From assembly GCF_000832125.1 (NCBI RefSeq), contig NZ_JPRK01000023.1, positions 1 through 64,000 on the forward strand: a stretch of DNA of 64,000 nt, in the 5' to 3' direction. The notes under the pieces are model-generated. The model ran no database searches. It was not told the DNA's origin and was given only the letters and a program-made list of their open reading frames with translations. A program made the translations under genes and the position numbers. How positions within the stretch are numbered: position 1 is the stretch's first letter; every line of letters begins with the position of its first letter. Origin of the DNA: Flavobacterium hibernum (GTDB lineage Bacteria; Bacteroidota; Bacteroidia; Flavobacteriales; Flavobacteriaceae). Below, piece by piece: positions 44,098 through 51,905 of this stretch.

Positions 44098-45591
44098 ATG
44101 AAAAAGAATTTTTTTATCTCTTTAGCATTAGTCGCTTCTTTGTTTGTTAGTGCTCAGCAAAAAAACATCTTACTAGAACAATCTTTTTGGAAATCAGCAC
44201 CAGACGTCAATACAATTAAAGCAGAAATTGAAAAAGGAAATAATCCTGCTCAGCCAAATGCGAACGCTTTTGACCCTACTGTTATTGCTATTAATAATGA
44301 TGCTCCTTTAGCAAGTATCAAATTCTTGTTAGACCAACCGGGAAATCCACTTAATAAATCTACTCACGATAATCGTATTTATTTGCACTGGGCTGCTTAT
44401 AGAGGAAATACAGAATTGGTTCAATATTTAATTTCTAAAGGTTCAGATATTAATCTTGAAGACAGCCATGGAACTACTCCACTTGCTTTTGCTGCTTCTA
44501 GCGGACAAACCAATACGGCTCTTTATGATGCTTTTTTTAAAGCTGGTATAGATCCTAAGAAAAAATACGCTGATGGCGCTAACTTATTGTTAATGGCAAT
44601 CGCATCTGATAAAGATCTTACGCTTACTGATTATTTTATAACTAAAGGATTGTCTCTTAAAGACGTTGATGCTAACGGAAGTACGGCTTTTGATTATGCT
44701 GCAAGAACTGGAAACATCGCACTTTTAAAAAAGTTATTAGACAGAAAAGTAAAAGCTACAGATAATGCGCTTCTTATCGCTGCTCAAGGTTCACGTAGAG
44801 AAACTAATACGCTTGAAACGTACAAATATTTGGTTGAAGATGTAAAATTAAAACCTACAGCTACAAGCAAATCAGGAGATAATGTGCTTCATATTTTAGC
44901 AAATAAACCAAACCAAACTGAAATAATTAATTATTTCCTTGCAAAAGGTGTAGATGCAAATAAAGTAAACAATGACGGAAATACGCCGTTTATGATTGCT
45001 GCCGGAGCGAGAGAAAATGGTTCTTTAGAAAAATTACTTTCAGTAGCAAAAAACATCAATTTACAAAACCTTAAAGGAGAATCGGCATTGACAATGGCAG
45101 TACGATCAGGAACTCCAGAAGCAGTTTCAACTCTTTTAAGTAAAGGTGCAGATGTTAATGTTAAAGATAAAGACGGAAATAATTTAGGAGTTTATTTAGT
45201 ACAATCTTACCGTCCTGCGGGTCGTGGAGAAAATGCTGCAAAAGATCCTTTTGATGCTAAAGTAAAATTACTTCAGGAAAAAGGATTAAATCTTGCTGCT
45301 GCTCAAAAAGACGGAAGTACTTTATACCACTTTGCTATTGCTAAAAACGACTTGACTTTATTGAAAAAACTAGCAAGTTTAAATATCGATGTTAATGCTA
45401 AAAACAAAGATGGTTTAACGGCTTTACACAAAGCTGCAATGGTTGCAAAAGATGATGCAATTTTGAAATACCTAATTTCTATTGGTGCCAAAAAAGACAT
45501 TAATACTGAATTTGACGAAAGTGCTTATGCTTTGGCAAAAGAAAATGAGTCGTTAACTAAAAACAACATCTCTGTTGATTTTTTAAAATAA
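44098..45591 (+). CDS. Periplasmic ankyrin-repeat protein
   Basis: 497 residues with a signal peptide (about 1-20, ending VSAQ). Ankyrin repeats fill the protein, with typical phrases such as NRIYLHWAAYRGNTELVQYL, HGTTPLAFAASSGQ, GESALTMAVRSGTPEAVSTLL and DGLTALHKAAMVAKDDAILKYL, about ten to twelve units. Ankyrin repeats bind protein partners; here the partner may be one of the electron-transfer proteins of the same operon. First gene of the operon with DUF2271, PepSY-reductase and ApbE genes. Confidence 0.87.
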   Translation: MKKNFFISLALVASLFVSAQQKNILLEQSFWKSAPDVNTIKAEIEKGNNPAQPNANAFDPTVIAINNDAPLASIKFLLDQPGNPLNKSTHDNRIYLHWAAYRGNTELVQYLISKGSDINLEDSHGTTPLAFAASSGQTNTALYDAFFKAGIDPKKKYADGANLLLMAIASDKDLTLTDYFITKGLSLKDVDANGSTAFDYAARTGNIALLKKLLDRKVKATDNALLIAAQGSRRETNTLETYKYLVEDVKLKPTATSKSGDNVLHILANKPNQTEIINYFLAKGVDANKVNNDGNTPFMIAAGARENGSLEKLLSVAKNINLQNLKGESALTMAVRSGTPEAVSTLLSKGADVNVKDKDGNNLGVYLVQSYRPAGRGENAAKDPFDAKVKLLQEKGLNLAAAQKDGSTLYHFAIAKNDLTLLKKLASLNIDVNAKNKDGLTALHKAAMVAKDDAILKYLISIGAKKDINTEFDESAYALAKENESLTKNNISVDFLK

Positions 45592-45668
45592 TAATTAGAA
45601 ATTGCCAAGGATTAGAAATAGTCTTTGGCAATCATACATTTCACTAAAAAACAATTATAATTCTCTAT

Positions 45669-46148
45669 ATGAAATCAATATTTAAAATAGCCCTTACAGG
45701 CGCATTAATCTGTCTTATCTCATTTCAATCTTCAGCGCAAAGCAAATACAAATGTATGCTTCAAATGTCTAATTACATGGGAGAAGGTGCTTATATCGTT
45801 GTTTCGTTAATTAGTCCTAAAGGAGATTACGAAAAAACACTTTATGTAATGGGCGACGATAAAAAATGGTACAAATCATTGAAAGAATGGAATAAATTTC
45901 AAACGTCAAAACCAGCAGATATCAGCGCAAAAACGGGTGCATCTGTAACAGGTGGAGACCGTAGCATTACTACAATCGAAATTGACGATTCTAAAATCAA
46001 TAAAGGATACAAATTAAGATTTGAATCGGCAGTAGAAGATCAAAAATACTATGTTAGCGATCTTGAAATTCCTTTAACAACAGAAGGTTTAGCAGACAAA
46101 ACAGAAGGTAAAGGTTATATTAGATACGTACGATTAAATAAAATCTAA
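45669..46148 (+). CDS. DUF2271 protein with candidate flavinylation motif
   Basis: 159 residues, signal peptide about 1-23 (ending SSAQ). The family is DUF2271: YIVVSLISPKGDYEKTLYVMGDDKKWYKSLKEW, then KPADISAKTGASVTGGDRS. T89-G90-A91-S92 resembles the [ST]-G-A-[ST] acceptor site to which ApbE attaches FMN through a Ser/Thr hydroxyl, and an apbE gene is two genes downstream. It would then be a periplasmic flavin-carrying electron-transfer protein fed by the PepSY reductase. FMN attachment here is inference. Confidence 0.8.
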   Translation: MKSIFKIALTGALICLISFQSSAQSKYKCMLQMSNYMGEGAYIVVSLISPKGDYEKTLYVMGDDKKWYKSLKEWNKFQTSKPADISAKTGASVTGGDRSITTIEIDDSKINKGYKLRFESAVEDQKYYVSDLEIPLTTEGLADKTEGKGYIRYVRLNKI

Positions 46149-46185
46149 TACTTTATCATTCTTACCAAACTTTGACAAAGTTGCC

Positions 46186-46243
46186 ACAGATTAAAAAGAT
46201 TACACTGATTTTTTTGTACTCCAAAATAATCTTTTTAATCTGT
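46186..46243. repeat. CAGATTAAAAAGATTA inverted repeat
   Basis: Two perfect 17-base arms, ACAGATTAAAAAGATTA (46186-46202) and its reverse complement (46227-46243), 24 bases apart, lie between the DUF2271 and PepSY-reductase genes. The outer GCCACAG/CTGTAGC ends pair partly. It may be a dispersed repeat or an mRNA hairpin that adjusts expression inside the operon. Confidence 0.6.
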
Positions 46244-46283
46244 AGCAAAAACATCGCAATTACATTTCAATAGATTACACTCA

Positions 46284-48473
46284 ATGACTCTTTCTTTTTG
46301 GCGTTACACACACTTGGCTCTGGCTTTGTTCTCTTCTTTATTTTTAATATTAGCATCTGTAACCGGAATTATTCTGGCAGTTGATGCCATGCAAGAAAAA
46401 ACACTTCCGTACCGAGTAGAAAATTTCGACAAAATAAATTTGGGTGAAACCTTAACCGTTCTCAAAAAAAACTATCCTGAAATAACTGAATTAAGTGTCG
46501 ATAATAATAAGTTTGTAACCTTACAAGCAATCGATGACGACGGGAATGACATCAATTCTTATATTGATCCAAAAACCGGAAAAAAACTGGGTACACCCAT
46601 TAAAAAAAGCGAATTTATTCAATGGGTAACCGGTTTACATCGTTCATTATTTCTACATGAAACAGGCCGTTTTTTGGTTGGCGTTATTTCCTTTTTATTA
46701 CTATTAATTGCTATTTCGGGATTTGCTTTGGTTTTGAACCGACAAAGAGGAATTCGCAATTTTTTCTCTAAAGTAATCAAAGAGTATTTTGCACAATATT
46801 ATCACGTAGTTTTAGGAAGACTAGCTCTTATTCCTATTTTGATTATCGCGCTTTCCGGTACTTATTTATCATTGGAGAGATTTAACTTTTTCATGGGTAA
46901 AGAAAAAGAGAAAAAGGAAAAAACTGAAACTGTAGAAGCTCCAAAAGGAAAAACAACTTCAATCTTTGCCACTACTCTTTTGGCTGATGTAAAAAAAATA
47001 GAATTCCCTTTTACAGATGATCCCGAAGAATATTACATTATTCAATTAAAAGACAAAGAAATCGAGGTTAATCAGGTTACAGGAGCAATTGTTACTGAAA
47101 AACGTACTGCAATGACCGTTCAATTATCAGATTTAAGTCTTGATCTACACACCGGAAGAGCAAATGGAATTTGGGCTTTTATCCTGGCAATTGCAAGTAT
47201 TAATATTCTCTTTTTTATCTATTCTGGTTTTGCAATTACTTTAAAAAGAAGAGCAAGCCGTATTAAAAACAAATTCAAAGCCAATGAAAGCGAATTTATT
47301 TTGCTTGTAGGCTCAGAGAACGGAAGTTCGCTTCGATTTGCCAATGCAATTTTGAAACAATTAATTACCAACGGACAAAAAGCTTTTGTTTGCGAATTGA
47401 ACCGTTTTACCGCTTTTCCAAAGGCAAAACATATTATTGTTTTCTCCTCTACTCACGGATTAGGAGATGCGCCGTCTAACGGAAATAAATTTATTTCACT
47501 TTTAAAACCTGATGGTCAACAACAAAAAATTAATTATTCTGTAGTTGGCTTTGGTTCAAAAGCTTATCCTGATTTTTGTGGTTTTGCATATCAAATTGAT
47601 ACAGCATTAGACAATCAAAATTGGACAGAACGTTTCTTAGACGTACAAACTGTAAACGATAAATCGGCTGAGGAATTTGTAAATTGGATAAAATTATGGA
47701 GTGCCAAAACAGGAATTCCATTATCTACCACTCCATCATTGTACAACCACGTTCCAAAAGGTTTACAGAAATTAATGGTCTTGAATAAAACACTAATTTC
47801 TGAAACGGAACAAACTTTTATTGTGACGCTAAGAGCTAACATGAGAGCAAAATTCAATTCGGGAGATTTACTTGCCATTTATCCGGCAAACGACACCAGA
47901 GAACGCCTCTACTCTATTGGAAATCATTCCGGAAATATCCAATTGGTTGTAAAATTACATCCGCATGGTATAGGTTCTGAGTTTTTAAACAATCTGATTC
48001 CCGGAAATGTTATTAAAGCAAGAATCATCAATAATAAAGCATTTCATTTTCCTGAAAAAGCATCAAAAGTTGCGCTAATTTCAAACGGAACCGGTATTGC
48101 TCCTTTTCTTGGAATGATTGAGCAAAATAAAACTAAAACAGAAACTCATTTGTATGCTGGGTTTAGAATGGAAACAGAAACCGTTTTAGGTTATAAAGAG
48201 TTTACATCAGAAATGATGGAGAAGCAAAAACTTCAAAGTTTTCATTTGGCTTTATCACGACAAGCAGAACATTTTTATGTAATGGATTTGATTAAACGTG
48301 ATGCCGCATTTTTTATCGATTTATTGAAACAAGGTGGCGTAATCATGATTTGCGGATCATTGGCAATGCAAAAAGATGTTGAGTCAATTCTTGATCATTT
48401 ATGTTTAGAAAACGAAACCAAAAGCATTTTAGAGTATAAAAACAATGGTCAGTTATTAACGGATTGTTACTAA
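46284..48473 (+). CDS. PepSY membrane domain fused to flavodoxin and NAD(P)H-flavin reductase
   Basis: 729 residues. Residues 1-330 are a PepSY_TM unit with four helices (about 7-33, 130-153, 175-200 and 290-315) and His in YTHLAL, GLHRSLF, QYYHVV and DLHTGR. About 340-480 is a flavodoxin-like domain (LLVGSENGSSLRFANAIL, FSSTHGLGDAPSNG). About 500-729 is a ferredoxin-reductase module with RLYSIGNH (FAD), ISNGTGIAPFLGM (NAD(P)H) and the C-terminus LLTDCY. It should move electrons from cytosolic NAD(P)H across the membrane to periplasmic flavoproteins or ferric complexes. It sits between DUF2271 and apbE genes, which fits a flavinylated electron-transfer system. Confidence 0.87.
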   Translation: MTLSFWRYTHLALALFSSLFLILASVTGIILAVDAMQEKTLPYRVENFDKINLGETLTVLKKNYPEITELSVDNNKFVTLQAIDDDGNDINSYIDPKTGKKLGTPIKKSEFIQWVTGLHRSLFLHETGRFLVGVISFLLLLIAISGFALVLNRQRGIRNFFSKVIKEYFAQYYHVVLGRLALIPILIIALSGTYLSLERFNFFMGKEKEKKEKTETVEAPKGKTTSIFATTLLADVKKIEFPFTDDPEEYYIIQLKDKEIEVNQVTGAIVTEKRTAMTVQLSDLSLDLHTGRANGIWAFILAIASINILFFIYSGFAITLKRRASRIKNKFKANESEFILLVGSENGSSLRFANAILKQLITNGQKAFVCELNRFTAFPKAKHIIVFSSTHGLGDAPSNGNKFISLLKPDGQQQKINYSVVGFGSKAYPDFCGFAYQIDTALDNQNWTERFLDVQTVNDKSAEEFVNWIKLWSAKTGIPLSTTPSLYNHVPKGLQKLMVLNKTLISETEQTFIVTLRANMRAKFNSGDLLAIYPANDTRERLYSIGNHSGNIQLVVKLHPHGIGSEFLNNLIPGNVIKARIINNKAFHFPEKASKVALISNGTGIAPFLGMIEQNKTKTETHLYAGFRMETETVLGYKEFTSEMMEKQKLQSFHLALSRQAEHFYVMDLIKRDAAFFIDLLKQGGVIMICGSLAMQKDVESILDHLCLENETKSILEYKNNGQLLTDCY

Positions 48474-48563
48474 TTTTAGATTGAAGATTATAGATTTTAG
48501 ATTGGAATAAGAATCTGCATAATCTGCGAGAGAAAAAACGACACCCAAAAAGTTAAAAAAATT

Positions 48564-49574
48564 ATGTCACTTCAAAAATTAACTCTTAAACTCTTATTCA
48601 TTTTTGTAATAATGTGCAGCTTATCAAGTAACGCACAAGTTTTACGAAAAAGAACGACTTTGCTTATGGGAGGACGTTTTGACATAACCATTGTTGCAAA
48701 AGATTCACTTTCGGCAGAACAAAATATCGATGAGGTAATTGCCGAAATCACACGAATTGAAAATCTAATATCCGATTGGAAATCAACTTCTCAAGTTTCT
48801 GAAGTCAATCAGAATGCAGGAATTAAACCTGTAAAAGTAGATCGTGAAGTTTTTGAATTAGCACAAAGAGCAATACAGTTTTCTGAAGCTACAAAAGGTG
48901 GTTTTGACGTAAGCTTTGCGGCAATGGACAGAATCTGGAAATTTGATGGTTCGATGACCGAAATGCCTTCGGCGGAAGCCATCAAAAAATCTGTCGAAAA
49001 AGTAGGCTATAAAAATATCATTTTAGATTCTGTACAATCGACTATTTTCCTAAAATTAAAAGGAATGAAAATTGGATTTGGTGCTTTGGGCGAAGGATAT
49101 GCAACAGATAAATGCCGAAATATGATGCTGGCAAAAGGCATTAAAGCCGGAATCGTTAACGGATCCGGAGATATGACGGCTTGGGGAAAACAACCTAACG
49201 GCAAAGACTGGAATATTGGAATGACAAATCCTTTTCATCCTGATGATTTGTTTGCTGTAGTTCCTTTAAACAATGGAGCCGTAACAACATCTGGAAGTTA
49301 TGAAAAGTTTGTTGTTTTTAACGGAAAACGATATTCGCACATTATTAATCCTGCAACAGGCTACCCTGTCACAGGTTTATGCAGCGTATCTGTTTTTGGT
49401 CCAAATGCCGAAACTGCAAATGGTTTAAGCACTTCGCTTATGGTTTTAGGACAAACTCAAGGTTTGCTTTTACTTAAAAAATATCCCGAATACAGTTGTG
49501 TAATGATTACCGATAACGGAAAATTGGTGAAGTCAAAAAACTTTAAAATCAAGAAATTCAAAGCTAAACTTTAA
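48564..49574 (+). CDS. apbE: FAD:protein FMN transferase
   Basis: 336 residues with an N-terminal signal peptide (about 1-25, ending SSNAQ). ApbE motifs: LLMGGRFDITI, ISDWKSTSQVSEVNQNAG, GFGALGEGYATD, GIVNGSGDMTAWG and the catalytic region YSHIINPATGYPV. The enzyme transfers FMN from FAD to Ser/Thr of periplasmic proteins using magnesium. The adjacent DUF2271 protein with a TGAS motif is the obvious candidate substrate. Confidence 0.9.
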   Translation: MSLQKLTLKLLFIFVIMCSLSSNAQVLRKRTTLLMGGRFDITIVAKDSLSAEQNIDEVIAEITRIENLISDWKSTSQVSEVNQNAGIKPVKVDREVFELAQRAIQFSEATKGGFDVSFAAMDRIWKFDGSMTEMPSAEAIKKSVEKVGYKNIILDSVQSTIFLKLKGMKIGFGALGEGYATDKCRNMMLAKGIKAGIVNGSGDMTAWGKQPNGKDWNIGMTNPFHPDDLFAVVPLNNGAVTTSGSYEKFVVFNGKRYSHIINPATGYPVTGLCSVSVFGPNAETANGLSTSLMVLGQTQGLLLLKKYPEYSCVMITDNGKLVKSKNFKIKKFKAKL

Positions 49575-49579
49575 TCCTT

Positions 49580-50698
49580 TTATTGATACAATTTTTCGAA
49601 TGAAAAATCAGGATTAAGCATTTTTTCCTCATTCAAAGATGTTTCAAGTTGAGCCTCTTTTGCATACACAAACATTCTGTCTTCATAGTCTTTAATCGCT
49701 TCTTCAATGGTTCTGAACTTATCATTTGTAAGATTTTCAGACAAAATCAAAGCATCCATTAATCCAGTATTTACACCTTGTCCGGCAAAAGGCGGCATAA
49801 TGTGCGCGGCATCTCCAATAAGTGTTATAGGCAATAGTCGATTGGTTTTCCAAGATGTATCTAGTGTTATTTTTCTTGTTTTCCATGCCACAAATGATGC
49901 TGTCGAACGAAATAAATCCTTATAAGATTCACTCCAATCTGAAAATCTACTCAATAAAAAGGATTTAATGTTTTCTGTATTTCCAAAATCCAATCCCAAT
50001 GCTTCCTGATCTTTCAGAATAACGCTATAACTCAAAACACTTCCGTTCTTTGGGTTTGCAACAAGTAAATTACCGTCTTTTGCCACCATCAAGATGTTAT
50101 GGTTACACAATTGGTAAAAATCCTGACATGACGTTTCAGCCTCAATTACGTCGCCTTGCAAAATAAGCGTTCCGGTGTATTCAATCTCAGCATCAGTAAC
50201 ATATTTTCTGGCCTTAGACATTCCGCCATTGGCAACAATAACGAAATCAGCAATTGCTGTAAATTCATTATCAAAATGCAAAATCCACTTTCCGTTGTCT
50301 TCTCTAAAATCTTTAAATTTTCTGTCCCAAACAACCGTATCTTTTTCGAGGCTTTTAAGTAAAAGTTGTCGTAAATCGTTTCTGTTAATTTCAGGATTAT
50401 CATATTGATTTACGATTGTAGTTTCTTTAGAAAACAAAATTTCGGCCTGATCGTTAGCCACAATTCTTCCCATAGGCGTCGCCATTTCATAATAACGTTC
50501 CAGCAATCCAGCCTTTTTCATAGCTTCTTGTCCAGAACCTTTATGCAAATCGAGTGTTCCTCCCGTAATTCTTGTTTGAGCGTTTTTGTCTCTTTCGTAA
50601 ACCGTTACCTCGATTCCATTTTGTTGTAGTAATCTTGCCATTGTTAGACCAACTGGTCCTGCTCCAATAATGGCAATCTTTTTATTTTTTAATAACAT
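49580..50698 (-). CDS. Tet(X)-like FAD-dependent monooxygenase
   Basis: 372 residues. IAIIGAGPVGLTMARLLQQNG (FAD site; 21 long, core GAGPVGLTMA), GGTLDLHKGSGQEAMKKAG, NPEINRNDLRQLLL, VIVANGGMSKARK and LIGDAAHIMPPFAGQGVNTG are close to or identical with the corresponding segments of Tet(X) as I recall them. Of the reported tetracycline contacts, the Gln of FYQLCN is kept, but the positions of Arg213 and His234 appear as Ile and Ser (HNILMVAK, SVLSYSV), so tetracycline inactivation is doubtful. Cytoplasmic. It converges on apbE (five bases apart) and lies next to an AraC regulator. Confidence 0.82.
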   Translation of the reverse strand: MLLKNKKIAIIGAGPVGLTMARLLQQNGIEVTVYERDKNAQTRITGGTLDLHKGSGQEAMKKAGLLERYYEMATPMGRIVANDQAEILFSKETTIVNQYDNPEINRNDLRQLLLKSLEKDTVVWDRKFKDFREDNGKWILHFDNEFTAIADFVIVANGGMSKARKYVTDAEIEYTGTLILQGDVIEAETSCQDFYQLCNHNILMVAKDGNLLVANPKNGSVLSYSVILKDQEALGLDFGNTENIKSFLLSRFSDWSESYKDLFRSTASFVAWKTRKITLDTSWKTNRLLPITLIGDAAHIMPPFAGQGVNTGLMDALILSENLTNDKFRTIEEAIKDYEDRMFVYAKEAQLETSLNEEKMLNPDFSFEKLYQ

Positions 50699-50746
50699 TA
50701 TTTATACGTTTCATTTTGAAGTACAAAATTCTACAATGCTATTCGT

Positions 50747-51574
50747 TTAAGATTGTATAAATGCGACAAAATCAATGTTTGAAATTTCCTTTTTTGTCTT
50801 TCTTGCAAATGCCGCGGGCGTTGTGCCACTATAACGTTTAAATTCTCTGCTTAAATGAGATTGATCTGTATAGCCCAATTCATGAGCCAAAGCTGATATA
50901 TTCAAATCAGTATTCAGTAACAATTGATTACGTACTTGCTCAAAACGCATTAAACCCGAAACATCTTTTACGGTATAACCAGACGATTGTTTAAAATTGC
51001 GTTCTAGCGTACGAATCGTTGCGTGTGCAGCATTTGCTACCTGACTTACTGGTAACGTTCCGCCAGACTCTCGCATGGCAAGTCCGGCTTTATATAGCAT
51101 ACTATCGCTCGAAATTTGAGATTTAAGGTTCAAAAAACATTCCTTTACAACATCAATTGCTTCATCGATTTTACTCGCTTCAATCAATTCATTTAATACC
51201 ATTTGAAGTTTCCCTATTGGATGATCAAATATTTGTAATCCTGCTTTTCCAGATGGCAATCCAAGCAAATCAAATACCGCCCAGGGAAAACATCTGATGC
51301 CAATAATTTCTAAGCCTTTATCTGCCTTTATAGTAAAGGGCTGATTAAGCAAACCCATAATAAATGGCGACGACAAAATTTGAAAATCTCCATTGTAAGA
51401 AATACTCAATTCACTTCCAAAATAAAAAATAATTTCGGCATAACTATCCGGCAAAACCTCCAAACTCAACTGTTCCTTTTCGGGATTTCTTTTCTCGTAC
51501 CAAAAGCACTTTATTACATCTTGTAATTCTTCGGGAGGATCAAATTCGTTATGGAGTATTTTGTGTGAAAGCAT
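50747..51574 (-). CDS. AraC-family transcriptional regulator
   Basis: 275 residues: an N-terminal domain of the DUF6597 type (about 10-120, with LEVLPDSYAEIIFYFG), a linker, and a C-terminal AraC domain with LPVSQVANAAHATIRTLERNFKQ and LNISALAHELGYTDQSHLSREFKRYSGTTPAAF. It is immediately upstream of the Tet(X)-like gene in the same direction (48 bases), so the two probably form a regulator-enzyme pair. Confidence 0.85.
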   Translation of the reverse strand: MLSHKILHNEFDPPEELQDVIKCFWYEKRNPEKEQLSLEVLPDSYAEIIFYFGSELSISYNGDFQILSSPFIMGLLNQPFTIKADKGLEIIGIRCFPWAVFDLLGLPSGKAGLQIFDHPIGKLQMVLNELIEASKIDEAIDVVKECFLNLKSQISSDSMLYKAGLAMRESGGTLPVSQVANAAHATIRTLERNFKQSSGYTVKDVSGLMRFEQVRNQLLLNTDLNISALAHELGYTDQSHLSREFKRYSGTTPAAFARKTKKEISNIDFVAFIQS

Positions 51575-51802
51575 AATCGAGGTAAATTGAATTTTGGTCT
51601 CTAAAAAAAGTAATCTCAGACAATTTTAAACTGTGTTCTTAAAGCTAAAACTTCATCTATATAAAAACACTCTTTCATTAAACTACTAAATGTATTTGAT
51701 TAATAAAAACAACATATTTCACTACAATACAAACACTTGAATAAAGAAATAATTTAATTCAAAATTACTAAAATATTCCCCATAAAAGTTATAAAATCCA
51801 AC

Positions 51803-51839
51803 ATTAGAAATTCTAATGTAATTCTAATGATCTTCTAAT
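51803..51839 (+). promoter_or_regulatory. 7-1-7 inverted repeat and 11-bp-spaced TTCTAAT repeats before the TonB receptor
   Basis: ATTAGAA-A-TTCTAAT (51803-51817) is a perfect 7-1-7 inverted repeat, the layout of Fur-type sites. TTCTAAT recurs at 51822-51828 and 51833-51839, so three direct copies are spaced exactly 11 bases apart, one helical turn. The TTCTAA core is shared with the elements at 4776 and 44016. Confidence 0.55.
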
Positions 51840-51871
51840 TCGTTTATTTAGATTAAATATAAACAATGGTA

Positions 51872-51879
51872 TAAGTTTG
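51872..51879 (+). promoter_or_regulatory. -7 box for the TonB receptor gene
   Basis: TAAGTTTG fits TAnnTTTG and lies 26 bases before the ATG at 51906. It also argues against translation from the TTG at 51888, which would fall right at the transcript start. Confidence 0.5.
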
Positions 51880-51905
51880 CAATTCTATTGATAAGTAAAG
51901 TTGTT

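Noticed and set aside
51888-51905. TTG start for the TonB receptor
   Set aside because: It lies at the predicted transcript start and precedes the natural signal peptide, which begins at the ATG 51906.
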